Positions 42,710 through 51,499 of a stretch of DNA of 64,000 nt are shown here, in pieces. A model generated the notes under the pieces. The model did not search any database. It saw only the letters and a list, made by a program, of their open reading frames with translations, and was not told where the DNA came from. The translations under genes and the position numbers were made by a program. Positions within the stretch are counted from its first letter, which is position 1. Every line of letters starts with the position of its first letter. The DNA comes from Mesorhizobium metallidurans STM 2683 (lineage in GTDB: Bacteria; Pseudomonadota; Alphaproteobacteria; Rhizobiales; Rhizobiaceae), in NCBI RefSeq assembly GCF_000350085.1, contig NZ_CAUM01000191.1, positions 1 to 64,000 on the forward strand, written 5' to 3'.

Positions 42710-42725
42710 ATGTTATCGATAACAT
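42710..42725. promoter_or_regulatory. Perfect 16-bp palindromic operator before the sugar ABC transporter
   Basis: ATGTTATCGATAACAT, identical to the site at 40385, lies 29 bp upstream of the GTG start of the ABC ATPase gene, within the promoter position expected for repression. Confidence 0.82.
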
Positions 42726-42753
42726 AATTTGGCGATCTTGGGAGGAACGCATT

Positions 42754-44250
42754 GTGACCAAGGAAAAACTGATCGAGTTCAAGTCGATTACCAAGGAGTT
42801 CGGCGGCACCCGCGCGCTCTCCGACGTGTCGCTCGATCTGCACAAGGGCGAGATCCTGGCGCTGCTTGGTGAAAACGGTGCTGGCAAGTCGACACTGATC
42901 AAGACGCTCGCCGGCATTTACCGGCCGGATGGCGGCCAAATCCTGTTTCGCGGCGAGCCCTATCACCACCGCCCGCCGCGGCCGAACCAGCGTCAGTCCG
43001 TCGCCTTCATTCATCAGGATCTCGGCCTGATCGAATGGATGACGGTCGGTGAAAATGTCGGCCTCGCGCAGGGATTTTCGCTGCGCTCCGGTCTCATCGA
43101 CTGGCACTCCACCGAAAAGCGGGCGCACGAGGCGCTGAAGCTGGTCGGCTGCGATTTCGATCCGACGACGCGCGTCCAGGATCTGACGCGCACCGAAAAA
43201 TCGCTGGTCGCCATCGCCCGCGCTCTGGCCACCGAGGCTGATGTGCTGGTGCTCGATGAGCCGACCGCCAGCCTTCCGGCCGACGAGGTCGACCGCCTGT
43301 TCGACGCCATTCGCCCGCTCAAGCAACGCGGCGTCGGCATGATCTATGTCTCGCATCGCCTCGACGAGATTTTCCGCATCGCCGACCGCGTCGCCGTGCT
43401 GCGCGACGGCAGGCTGGTTGGCCAGAAGAAGGTCGCCGAGACCAAGCCGGACGAGCTGGTCGAGATGATCGTCGGCCGTCCGGTAAGCCAGGTTTTCAGC
43501 AAGGCTGAGACGCAGGCCGGCGAGACGGTGTGCGCTGTTCGCGACCTGGTCTGCGCCGGCGCCGGTCCGGTGTCGTTCGACGTGCGCAAGGGAGAGCTGC
43601 TCGGTCTGGTCGGATTGCGCGGCGCCGGACAGGAACTCGTCGGCCGCACGCTGTTCGGCTGCCAGGCTTTTTCCGGTTCGGTGACCATCAATGGCGCTAC
43701 GCCCGATCTGTCGAGCCCGATCGCCGCAATGGCGGCCGGCGTCGGCCTGATCGCCCGCGACCGGACCGAGGAATCCATCGCGGCCTCCTTGTCGATCCGC
43801 GAAAACAGTTTTCTCAATCCCGGCGCCGGCAAGCGCGGCCTGTTCTCGTTCCTGGCGCCTCACAAGGAGGCTGCGCTGGCGCAATTGATCGGCAGCTCGG
43901 TCGGGCTGCGCCCCAACGACCCGAACCTTCCCATCGAAGCGTTATCGGGCGGCAACCAGCAAAAGGTGGTCGTCGGGCGCTGGCTCCACACCGGCCGCAC
44001 ATTGCTGATCGCCGAGGATCCCACAGCCGGCGTCGATGTCGGCGCCAAGGCCGAAATCTACCGGCTGATCGGCCGCGCGCTTGAAGCCGGCCTCGCTGTG
44101 GTCGTGGTGTCGACCGATTTCGAGGAGATCGCCCATATCTGCCACCGCGCCTTGGTGTTTTCGCGCGGACAGATCGTGCGCGAACTCACCGGCAAAGACC
44201 TGACCACCTCCGCCGTGATCACCGCGGCATCGGCTTCCGAAGCCGCCTGA
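42754..44250 (+). CDS. CUT2-family sugar ABC transporter ATPase (RbsA/XylG-like)
   Basis: A GTG at 42754 follows GGGAGG. The 498-residue protein has two ABC domains. The first has a P-loop in GENGAGKSTLIK, signature LTRTEKSLVAIARA and Walker B VLVLDEPTASLP. The second has a degraded P-loop (GLRGAGQEL) but a clear signature LSGGNQQKVVVGRW. This is the arrangement of CUT2 ATPases for pentoses and sugar acids. It is followed by the permease and, further on, the binding protein. The operator directly upstream ties it to the LacI-type regulator. Confidence 0.93.
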   Translation: MTKEKLIEFKSITKEFGGTRALSDVSLDLHKGEILALLGENGAGKSTLIKTLAGIYRPDGGQILFRGEPYHHRPPRPNQRQSVAFIHQDLGLIEWMTVGENVGLAQGFSLRSGLIDWHSTEKRAHEALKLVGCDFDPTTRVQDLTRTEKSLVAIARALATEADVLVLDEPTASLPADEVDRLFDAIRPLKQRGVGMIYVSHRLDEIFRIADRVAVLRDGRLVGQKKVAETKPDELVEMIVGRPVSQVFSKAETQAGETVCAVRDLVCAGAGPVSFDVRKGELLGLVGLRGAGQELVGRTLFGCQAFSGSVTINGATPDLSSPIAAMAAGVGLIARDRTEESIAASLSIRENSFLNPGAGKRGLFSFLAPHKEAALAQLIGSSVGLRPNDPNLPIEALSGGNQQKVVVGRWLHTGRTLLIAEDPTAGVDVGAKAEIYRLIGRALEAGLAVVVVSTDFEEIAHICHRALVFSRGQIVRELTGKDLTTSAVITAASASEAA

Positions 44251-44268
44251 CTTTTCCGGAGCAAAGCC

Positions 44269-45324
44269 ATGCAATCGATCGAATCCAGCGCACTCGAACC
44301 GACCCGCGGCGAAATGGCGGGTTTGCCGTTGGGGCAGAAGATCATCCGGCTGCTGCCGGTCTACGGGCTGGTGATCCTGACGGCGCTGCTGATCCTTTTG
44401 TTCTCGATTCTGCTGCCGAACACCTTTCCGAGCCTGCTCAATTTGCGCTCGATCATCTCCGACAAGGCGATCATCGCGCTGTTGTCGCTGGCGGCGATGA
44501 TCCCGATGGCGTCCGGTCGCATCGACCTCACAGTCGGCTACGGCATCGTGCTGTGGCACATCCTCGCCATCAGCCTGCAGACCATGTTCGGCGTTCCGTG
44601 GCCGCTGGCGGTGATCATCGTGCTGCTACTCGGCGCTGCAACCGGCTTCCTCAACGGACTGCTGGTGGAAGTCGCCCGCATCGACTCCTTCATCGCCACG
44701 CTCGGCACCGGCACCGTCCTCTACGCTCTGGCGCTCTGGCACACTGGCGGGCGGCAGGTTGTCGGCGTGTTGCCCGACGGCTTCTACGCGCTCAACGGCA
44801 CGATGGTGTTCGGCCTGCCGATCACCGGTCTCTATGTTCTGGCGATTGCCGCCGCGCTGTGGATCATCCTCGAATATCTGCCGATCGGCCGCTACGTCTA
44901 TGCCATCGGCGCCAATCCGAAGGCTGCTGCGCTGAACGGCATTCCGGTGCGCCGCTTTGTCATCGGCGCCTTCATCTCGTCGGGCTTCCTGACGGCGCTG
45001 ACGGGCGTGCTGCTCGCCTCCAAGCTGCGCATCGGCCAGGCCAGTGTCGGGTTGGAATATCTTCTGCCGGCCCTGGTCGGCGCCTTTCTCGGCTCGACCA
45101 CGATCAAGCCCGGGCGCGTCAATGTCTGGGGCACGATGACTGGCGTCGTCATCCTGGCAGTCGGCATTTCCGGCATCCAGCAGTTCGGCGGCTCGTTCTT
45201 CGTCGAACCGCTGTTCAACGGCGTGACGCTGCTCGTCGCCATCGGCATTGCCGGTTACGCCCAGCGCAAGCGCGGCGCCGCGCACAGGGCCAGGACCAAG
45301 ACCGTAGTGCAGTCCTCGAAGTGA
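44269..45324 (+). CDS. CUT2-family sugar ABC transporter permease (RbsC-like)
   Basis: This 351-residue membrane protein begins after a GGAGC site, 18 bp behind the ATPase gene. Eight to ten hydrophobic segments are visible, starting with LLPVYGLVILTALLILLFSI. The family blocks NLRSIISDKAIIALLSLAAM, GRIDLTVGYGIV and YVYAIGANPKAAALNGIPVR are present, the last being the EAA-type loop that contacts the ATPase. It forms the channel of the importer with the binding protein encoded at 46352. Confidence 0.93.
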   Translation: MQSIESSALEPTRGEMAGLPLGQKIIRLLPVYGLVILTALLILLFSILLPNTFPSLLNLRSIISDKAIIALLSLAAMIPMASGRIDLTVGYGIVLWHILAISLQTMFGVPWPLAVIIVLLLGAATGFLNGLLVEVARIDSFIATLGTGTVLYALALWHTGGRQVVGVLPDGFYALNGTMVFGLPITGLYVLAIAAALWIILEYLPIGRYVYAIGANPKAAALNGIPVRRFVIGAFISSGFLTALTGVLLASKLRIGQASVGLEYLLPALVGAFLGSTTIKPGRVNVWGTMTGVVILAVGISGIQQFGGSFFVEPLFNGVTLLVAIGIAGYAQRKRGAAHRARTKTVVQSSK

Positions 45325-45352
45325 CAAGTCGAGCCGGGTCCGGGGGCACGAC

Positions 45353-46288
45353 ATGAGCGACTACGAGATTCTGGACGATCGCTTCCGAAAGTTGACGATC
45401 GGGCATGCCAAGCTCGAACGGCTGTGGACCGGCAGCCGCTGGGCGGAAGGACCGGTCTATGTTCCCGCGGCGAAGCATTTGCTGTGGTCGGATATCCCCA
45501 ACGACCGGCTGCTGCGCTACGACGAAAGCGACGGCTCAGTCAGTGTCTTCGAAACCCCTTGCAACAACCAGAACGGCCACACGCTCGATGGCCAAGGCCG
45601 CGTCGTCGCCTGCGAGCATCGCGGCCGGCGCATCTCCCGGCTCGAGCATGACGGGCGCTGGCAGCCGCTTGTCGAAGCCATCGACGGCAAGCGGTTCAAT
45701 TCGCCCAACGATGTGGTGGTCAAATCCGATGGGACGATCTGGTTCACCGACCCGGCCTATGGCATCGACAGCCACTATGAAGGCATGATTGCCCGGCCGG
45801 AGATCGGCGCGTCCCATGTCTACCGGTTCGACGAAGCAACCGGCGAGGTGGCTGCGGTCATCACCGATCTGGTGCAGCCGAACGGGCTGGCTTTTTCGCT
45901 CGACGAGAAAATCCTCTACGTGTCGGATACCGGCGCAAGCCATGTTCAGGGCCTGCCGCGTGCAATCAATGCCTATGACGTCGCCACGGATGGCCGTTCG
46001 CTGCGCTCGCGCGGTACGCTCGCCGAATGCGAGGCCGGATTCTTCGACGGGTTCCGCGTCGATCGCGATGGCAACATCTGGACCTCCAGCGCCGATGCGG
46101 TTCGTGTCTACGCGCCGGACGGGATGCTGATCGGACGCATCCTTGTTCCCGAAATCGTCTCCAATCTATGCTTCGGCGGTCCGAAGCGCAACTGCCTCTA
46201 CATCACCGCCCAGACGTCGCTCTATTCCATCTATGTCAACGCGCATCCAGCCGGTTTGGGCCCGGTGGCTGGGCAGATCAGCCAGTGA
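45353..46288 (+). CDS. SMP-30/gluconolactonase-type lactonase
   Basis: This 311-residue six-bladed propeller protein lies between the permease and binding-protein genes. It shows the family's metal-site motifs: WAEGPVYVPAAKHLLWSDIP near the front, RFNSPNDVVVKSDGTIWFTDP in the middle and SDTGASH plus DGFRVDRDGNIWTSS later. SMP-30 lactonases hydrolyse aldonolactones such as gluconolactone to the open acid, which fits the gluconate/idonate enzymes alongside. It has no signal peptide, so it acts in the cytoplasm. Confidence 0.88.
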   Translation: MSDYEILDDRFRKLTIGHAKLERLWTGSRWAEGPVYVPAAKHLLWSDIPNDRLLRYDESDGSVSVFETPCNNQNGHTLDGQGRVVACEHRGRRISRLEHDGRWQPLVEAIDGKRFNSPNDVVVKSDGTIWFTDPAYGIDSHYEGMIARPEIGASHVYRFDEATGEVAAVITDLVQPNGLAFSLDEKILYVSDTGASHVQGLPRAINAYDVATDGRSLRSRGTLAECEAGFFDGFRVDRDGNIWTSSADAVRVYAPDGMLIGRILVPEIVSNLCFGGPKRNCLYITAQTSLYSIYVNAHPAGLGPVAGQISQ

Positions 46289-46351
46289 CCTGGCGCCCGA
46301 AATCGAGTTCCGGAAGACCCGTTTTTTTTGAAACCAAAGGGAGGTACCAAC

Positions 46352-47467
46352 ATGCAACGCAGAACACTTTTGAAATCATCCGTCGCCTTGATGGCCATCA
46401 CAATCGCTGCTCCGGTCCTGTTCGCCGGCCAGGCACGGGCGGACGCGATGGCCGACGCCATGGCTGTGGTCGAAAAATATGCGCAGAAAGTCACGGCATG
46501 GGACGGCCCGACCACCGGTCCGAAGGCGCAGCCGGGCAAGACGATCGTCGTGCTCGCCGGTGATCTCAAGAACGGCGGCATTCTGGGCGTCACCACCGGC
46601 GTCGAGGAAGCGGCCAAGGCGATCGGCTGGGAGGTCAAGGTGATTGACGGCGCCGGTTCGATCGGCGGCCGCACCGCAGCCTTCGGCCAGGCCATGGCGC
46701 TGAAGCCGAACGGCATCGTCATCAACGGCTTCGACGCCGTCGAACAGGCGCCGGCGCTGGAACAGGCGAAGGCCGCCGGCATACCGCTGGTCTCCTGGCA
46801 TGCCGGACCGGTGATCGGACCCGACGAAAAGAGCGGCGTCTTCGCCAATGTCTCGACCGACGCCATGCAGGTCTCGACGGCTGCGGCCGACTGGGCCTAT
46901 GCCGATGCCAAGGGGAAGCCCGGCGTCGTCATCTTCACCGATTCGACCTATGCCATCGCCATCGCCAAGGCCGACAAGATGAAGGAGGAGATCGAGCGGA
47001 TGGGCGGAAAGGTGCTCGAATATGTCGACACGCCGATCGCCGAGACTTCGCAGCGCATGCCGCAGCTCACCACCTCCCTGCTGCAGAAATACGGCGATGC
47101 CTGGACGCACTCGCTGGCCATCAACGATCTCTACTTCGACTTCATGGGTCCATCGCTTGCCGCGGCGGGCAAGGCCGGCACCGACGCGCCGATCAATGTC
47201 GCCGCCGGCGACGGTTCGGAATCAGCCTATCAGCGCATCCGCGCCGGGCAGTTCCAGAAGGTGACGGTCGCCGAGCCACTCAACCTGCAGGGCTGGCAGT
47301 TGGTCGACGAGCTTAACCGCGCCATCGCCGGTGAAAAATGGTCGGGCTATCTGTCGCCGCTGCATGTCGTCACGGCCGACAATGTCGAGTTCGACGGCGG
47401 CCCCAACAATGCCTTCGATCCCGGCAACGGCTACCGGGACGAGTACAAGAAAATCTGGGGCAAATAA
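46352..47467 (+). CDS. Sugar ABC transporter substrate-binding protein (CUT2/RbsB-type)
   Basis: The ATG at 46352 follows GGGAGG. The 371-residue precursor has a Tat-like signal (MQRRTLLKSSVALMAITIAA ending in ARADA) and a periplasmic-binding fold. Blocks include GKTIVVLAGDLKNGGILGV, SWHAGPVIGP, VIFTDSTYAIAIAKADKM and INVAAGDGSESAYQRI. It would deliver a sugar acid or its precursor to the ATPase/permease pair upstream. Its gene is followed by a strong hairpin at 47480, often seen after binding-protein genes to stabilise their mRNA. Confidence 0.9.
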   Translation: MQRRTLLKSSVALMAITIAAPVLFAGQARADAMADAMAVVEKYAQKVTAWDGPTTGPKAQPGKTIVVLAGDLKNGGILGVTTGVEEAAKAIGWEVKVIDGAGSIGGRTAAFGQAMALKPNGIVINGFDAVEQAPALEQAKAAGIPLVSWHAGPVIGPDEKSGVFANVSTDAMQVSTAAADWAYADAKGKPGVVIFTDSTYAIAIAKADKMKEEIERMGGKVLEYVDTPIAETSQRMPQLTTSLLQKYGDAWTHSLAINDLYFDFMGPSLAAAGKAGTDAPINVAAGDGSESAYQRIRAGQFQKVTVAEPLNLQGWQLVDELNRAIAGEKWSGYLSPLHVVTADNVEFDGGPNNAFDPGNGYRDEYKKIWGK

Positions 47468-47479
47468 GCAAATACCAAG

Positions 47480-47505
47480 GCGGGCGCATCACCCGATGCG
47501 CCCGC
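47480..47505 (+). terminator. Perfect 11-bp hairpin after the sugar-binding protein gene
   Basis: GCGGGCGCATC and its exact complement are separated by four bases, 12 bp after the stop codon. No T-run follows, so it may be an mRNA stabiliser or a partial terminator before the small gene at 47553. Confidence 0.6.
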
Positions 47506-47552
47506 AAAGCCGACAGACGGCTCAAGCGCACAACGTCAGGAAAGCCCTCGCC

Positions 47553-47885
47553 ATGATCATTCGCTACGCCCTCTTCGAAGGTGAAATCCATAACGGACAA
47601 GAGAGCGAGTTCCGGCGCTTCGTCAGGGACAGGCTGGTGCCGCTGTGGACGCAGTTTCCTGGCGCCGAGGAAGTGCGCGTTCTTGACGGAACGGCGCGCG
47701 ACGAAGGAGCGCCCGCATACGCAATGGCGCTCGCCATTCGTTATCCCGACATGGAAGCCTGCAACAAAGCGCTTCAATCCGACGTAAGATTTCAAAGCCG
47801 GGAGGTGACCGGTGAACTGCTGAAGATGTTCACCGGCCGCGTGCACCATCATGTTTTCGAGGCGAATGACTACGCACCTGTTTGA
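47553..47885 (+). CDS. Small dimeric alpha-beta-barrel-like protein
   Basis: The 110-residue frame starts at ATG 47553 after AGGAAAG. The pattern MIIRYALFEGEIHNGQESEF, a central LVPLWTQFPGAEEVRVL and a final phase of IRYPDMEACNKALQSDVRFQ resembles the EthD/ABM class of ferredoxin-like dimeric barrels, which includes isomerases and monooxygenases. No catalytic set can be named. Its place at the end of the sugar-acid operon, after a hairpin, suggests a lower-expressed accessory enzyme such as a mutarotase-like protein; that is inference. Confidence 0.7.
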   Translation: MIIRYALFEGEIHNGQESEFRRFVRDRLVPLWTQFPGAEEVRVLDGTARDEGAPAYAMALAIRYPDMEACNKALQSDVRFQSREVTGELLKMFTGRVHHHVFEANDYAPV

Positions 47886-48948
47886 TTGACAGCGTGGAGT
47901 TTGGTGAGACAAGCCAAACTGGGAGCCTTCGCCGGCTCCAGGAGCGCTGCGGCTTCGCTTTACTGCTCGCCGGCAACACTCATCGGTTAGCGGGCACGAG
48001 GCGTGATATCCACGCTATGGATCAGATCGAAAGCCGTATCGGCATGCGTTTCGAGATCGGGCAGCCGACGCGGGAGGATTGCGTGAGGATCGGCGCCGAA
48101 CACAACGTTGAGGGAGCAGACGCCTACGAAGCGATTGTCACCTGCGGTGAGAACACCTCCCTTCGCGCGCTTTGCCACCTCCTCCAGAACTGCGCCGCCG
48201 GTACCAGCGGCTTCGGCAGCATTCGGCTTCCCCGGATCGAGACCACGCTTCGCGGCATGTCGTGCGGCAGCGATGTGCTCAGGCTTCTGCACGAGCGCCG
48301 AAACGACGCCGCAGACCACCTCCGCAGCCCGGCATAATTCCGGACACCGACAGATAATTCCGGAGCGCACAGTGGAACGCGGCTGGTTCCTGCATGCAAT
48401 ATCAGCGGCTCTCTGTAGCATTCTGTTGTCAGGCCGCCTCCCAGATGTCGACGCTGGGGCCGAATGCAATGCCTCCCCTCCAAACCGTTCAAATCAGCCC
48501 GCTGCCACCTCCCGGCAGCGGGCTTTTTCTTTGCCTGAGGGACGTTTTCGGTCCGAGGTCGACACATTGGCGTTTACACGTCTCTCGGGATCACCGGGGA
48601 AGAAGTCGCAGCACGAAAAGCCCAGGCGGTCGCAAGCACGCCGCCCGAATACCCATCCAGCGGCGAGATCATCGCCCCCTTTTTCAGACCGATCAGAACG
48701 CCGACGATCCTGGCAGAGCCACTGATCGCCCGGATTGATGCAGAGATCGGACGACTGAGCTTAATTTAGAATGGCGCACCTACTGCGCTGTGCTGAAGTA
48801 AGCGTGGCCGCAAAGAATGCCATTCCGCCAGGTAATAGGGGGGTGGAGAGTGATGATACCGACCACCCGTTCAAAGGGACGATCGCATCGGGGCGATCGC
48901 CAGTATCAAAGACCCGATTGCGCGCAGTTCCGCATTCCTGCACCAACG
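47886..48948. other. Gene-poor region with unassigned frames and possible transposon debris
   Basis: Both strands of 47987-48469 stay open (160 residues on minus, 151 on plus from 47882), but neither reads as a family I know. A short direct repeat ATAATTCCGGA occurs at about 48335 and 48354, in a setting like an IS end. From about 48540 to 48769 a plus-strand frame ending ...AEPLIARIDAEIGRLSLI is open but has no clear start. I could not support a gene here. Confidence 0.35.
48496..48531 (+). terminator. Intrinsic terminator, orphan
   Basis: AGCCCGCTGCC and GGCAGCGGGCT form an 11-bp stem around a seven-base loop, followed by TTTTCTTT. It is a textbook rho-independent terminator on the plus strand, but no gene of matching strand ends close before it, which suggests that the gene it served has been lost. 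Confidence 0.75.
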
Positions 48949-49743
48949 CTATGCTGCGGTCAACGGCTGGGCTTCGGTCAGGAAAGACACGACGACGGAC
49001 GGCAGGGCGGCCGAGGCCGGTTTGTAGATGCCGCAATTGGCGATCAGGCCGCGCTTGTCCACCGGGGCGGCAAGCCGGCGCCAGATGGTGCGCGTGGCAT
49101 AAGGCAGATTGTTGTTGCGCCACGATATGCCCATCGACAGGCCGCGAAGGTAACGGCGCTGGTAGAGTTCGAACGGCGTCAGGATTGTCTGCCCAAAGGT
49201 CGGCGCTTCGTCGCGTGTCAATTCGGTCAGGAAGAGGCGCTCGTGCCGGAAGGCGACCAGGCCGAGATAGCGCGAGCGCTGCACGATGCCGCTTTCCTGA
49301 TCAACGATGCGCTCTAGCGATGTCACCAGCACCTTGCCGTCCATCTCACGCAGATGCGAGCAGGAACAGACGATCCGGCCCGGCCAGGATAGCGATGTGT
49401 GCCATGCTTGGTAAAAGCCCAGATAGGCGCGCAGCGCCTTGAGATCGCCGGGAAAGGCGCTACCGAGTGGGCCGAGACTGGGATTGGGACGGGCAACCGA
49501 CTGGCTGCTTGCAAGCAGCTTGAGACGAAAGGCCTGCGGTGGCAGGGCGAAATCGGCGGGATCGAGGCCGAACGCCGCGGCGATGCGCGAGCGGTTGTGC
49601 GCCGATGGCAGGGTCCCTGTATTAAGATAGCGGTTGAATTGTTGCCGGTTGAGGCCGACAGCACGGCACAGATCCGAGATCGACCTGCGCGAGCTGCACG
49701 CCAGCCTGAGATTGCTGCTGAAATTGTGGTCGCTTTCCCCCAT
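48949..49743 (-). CDS. Xre-family HTH transcriptional regulator
   Basis: This 264-residue protein has an N-terminal helix-turn-helix at about 20-60 (SISDLCRAVGLNRQQFNRYL). The larger C-terminal part is not a known sensor fold to me; it contains SWPGRIVCSCSHLREMDGK and FELYQRRYLRGLSMGISWR. It is transcribed away from the peptide-binding gene across 105 bp, so it probably controls that gene and the hydrolase behind it. The upstream stretch contains TTTACTC and GCGTAAAGC-type repeats that could be operator parts, but no clear palindrome is seen. Confidence 0.8.
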   Translation of the reverse strand: MGESDHNFSSNLRLACSSRRSISDLCRAVGLNRQQFNRYLNTGTLPSAHNRSRIAAAFGLDPADFALPPQAFRLKLLASSQSVARPNPSLGPLGSAFPGDLKALRAYLGFYQAWHTSLSWPGRIVCSCSHLREMDGKVLVTSLERIVDQESGIVQRSRYLGLVAFRHERLFLTELTRDEAPTFGQTILTPFELYQRRYLRGLSMGISWRNNNLPYATRTIWRRLAAPVDKRGLIANCGIYKPASAALPSVVVSFLTEAQPLTAA

Positions 49744-49848
49744 TGGCTATAGAGTAAACTCGCGTAAAGCCGCGTCAATGAACGAAATTGCACTGCGACA
49801 ATCTGGACTGAAATATCGCCGGCGAAACATTCCGTTTCGAGGATCTCC

Positions 49849-51414
49849 ATGATGATCGACCTGGGCAAGACATTGGACCTTTCGCGGCGCGGCTTCCTGC
49901 AGGGAAGCGCCCTGCTTGGCCTGACAGCCGCAACCGGAACGCTGGTTTCGCCGGCGATGGCTGAAACTCCGGTGCGCGGAGGCACGCTGCGCATGGGGCT
50001 TGAGGGCGGTGCTTCCGCCGACACGCTCGACCCGGCGCTGGCATCGGCCAGCGTGCCTTTCGTGATCGGGCATTGCTGGGGCGATACGCTGATTGAATCC
50101 GATCCCAAGACCGGCGCACCGCTTCCTTCTCTGGCCGAGTCCTGGTCGCCTTCGCCCGATGCCAAGGTCTGGACCTTCAAGATCCGCAAGGATGTGAAGT
50201 TCCATGACGGCAAGCCGCTGAAGGTTGCGGATGTAGTTGCCACCTTGCAGCGCCATGCCGGCGCGCAGTCGCAGTCGGGCGCGCTCGGCCTGTTGACTGG
50301 TATTTCCAAGATCGAGGAAAAGGCCGGGGAGCTGGTCATCACGCTCGAGGAAGGCAATGCCGACATGCCGCTGGTGCTGACCGATTACCATCTGCAAATC
50401 CAGCCTAATGGCGGCAACGACAATCCGAACGCCGCTATCGGCACCGGTCCCTACAAGTTGCTCAAATTCGAGCCGGGCGTGCGCGCCACCTTTGAGCGCA
50501 ACAAGGACGACTGGCGGCAGGATCGCGGTTATGTCGACAGCGTTGAGATCACCGTGATGAACGACCCGACGGCGCGCATCGCCGCCCTGCAATCGGGCCA
50601 GGTCGATTTCATCAGTATGCTGGCGCCGAAGGTGCTGCCTTTGTTGAAGCGAGTGCCGACCGTCGAGATCCTGCGCACGTCGGGCAAGGGCTTTTACGCC
50701 TTCCTGATGCATTGCGACACCGCTCCCTTCGACAACAACGACCTGCGCATGGCGCTGAAACTGGCGATCGACCGCGAGGCGATCCTCAAGACGGTGGTCG
50801 GTGGTTACGGCACCATCGGCAACGACTTTCCGGTCAATGCCAACTATGCGCTGGCGCCGACCGATATTGAGCAGCGCGCCTATGACCCTGAAAAGGCGAA
50901 GTTCCACTACAAGAAGTCCGGGCATGACGGGCCGATCCTTCTGCGCACCTCCGACGCTGCCTTCTCCGGTGCTGTCGATGCCGCCCAGCTTTTCCAGATC
51001 AGTGCGGCCAAGGCCGGCATCAAGCTCGACGTGAAGCGCGAGCCGGCCGACGGTTACTGGGCCGAAGTGTGGAACAACAAACCGTTCTGCGCGACCTTTT
51101 GGGGCGGGCGCCCGACGCAGGATGCGCGCTATTCCACCTCTTATGTCTCGACGGCAGAGTGGAACGATACGCGCTTCAAGCGGCCCGACTTCGACAAGCT
51201 GGTGATCGAGGCGCGCGGTGAACTGGATGAGGCTAAGCGCCGTGCGCTCTACCGCCAGATCGCCCTGATGGTGCGCGATGAGGGCGGTCTCATCCTGCCG
51301 GTGTTCAACGACTATCTGAACGCGTCGTCCAAGAAGCTGAAGGGCTATGTCAACGACATCGGCAACGACCTTTCCAATGGCCGTGTCGCCAGCCGGGTCT
51401 GGCTGCAAGCCTGA
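49849..51414 (+). CDS. Peptide/opine-type ABC substrate-binding protein (family 5)
   Basis: The 521-residue precursor begins with a Tat signal (SRRGFLQGSALLGLTAATG, cleavage near AMAET). It continues with the SBP_bac_5 pattern: GGTLRMGLEGGASADTLDP, LAESWSPSPDAKVWTFKIRK and VKFHDGKPLKVADVV, then LRMALKLAIDREAILKTV. Such proteins bind oligopeptides, dipeptides, nickel or opines in the periplasm. No permease or ATPase gene accompanies it in the window, so it must share a transporter encoded elsewhere or act differently. It is followed by a CocE-type hydrolase, hinting at import and cleavage of an acylated or peptide compound. Confidence 0.88.
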   Translation: MMIDLGKTLDLSRRGFLQGSALLGLTAATGTLVSPAMAETPVRGGTLRMGLEGGASADTLDPALASASVPFVIGHCWGDTLIESDPKTGAPLPSLAESWSPSPDAKVWTFKIRKDVKFHDGKPLKVADVVATLQRHAGAQSQSGALGLLTGISKIEEKAGELVITLEEGNADMPLVLTDYHLQIQPNGGNDNPNAAIGTGPYKLLKFEPGVRATFERNKDDWRQDRGYVDSVEITVMNDPTARIAALQSGQVDFISMLAPKVLPLLKRVPTVEILRTSGKGFYAFLMHCDTAPFDNNDLRMALKLAIDREAILKTVVGGYGTIGNDFPVNANYALAPTDIEQRAYDPEKAKFHYKKSGHDGPILLRTSDAAFSGAVDAAQLFQISAAKAGIKLDVKREPADGYWAEVWNNKPFCATFWGGRPTQDARYSTSYVSTAEWNDTRFKRPDFDKLVIEARGELDEAKRRALYRQIALMVRDEGGLILPVFNDYLNASSKKLKGYVNDIGNDLSNGRVASRVWLQA

Positions 51415-51424
51415 TTTCTGATAG

Positions 51425-51447
51425 GCCGGCGGCCGCTGGCTTTTCCT
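51425..51447 (+). terminator. Terminator-like hairpin between binding protein and hydrolase genes
   Basis: GCCGGC and GCTGGC (one G-U pair) flank a GGCC loop and are followed by TTTTCCTT. It may reduce transcription into the hydrolase gene, giving more binding protein than enzyme. Confidence 0.5.
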
Positions 51448-51499
51448 TCCTGCGCCTGATGGCGCCGCCGGTGCGCCTTTGCGCACTGCCGGAATTTCC

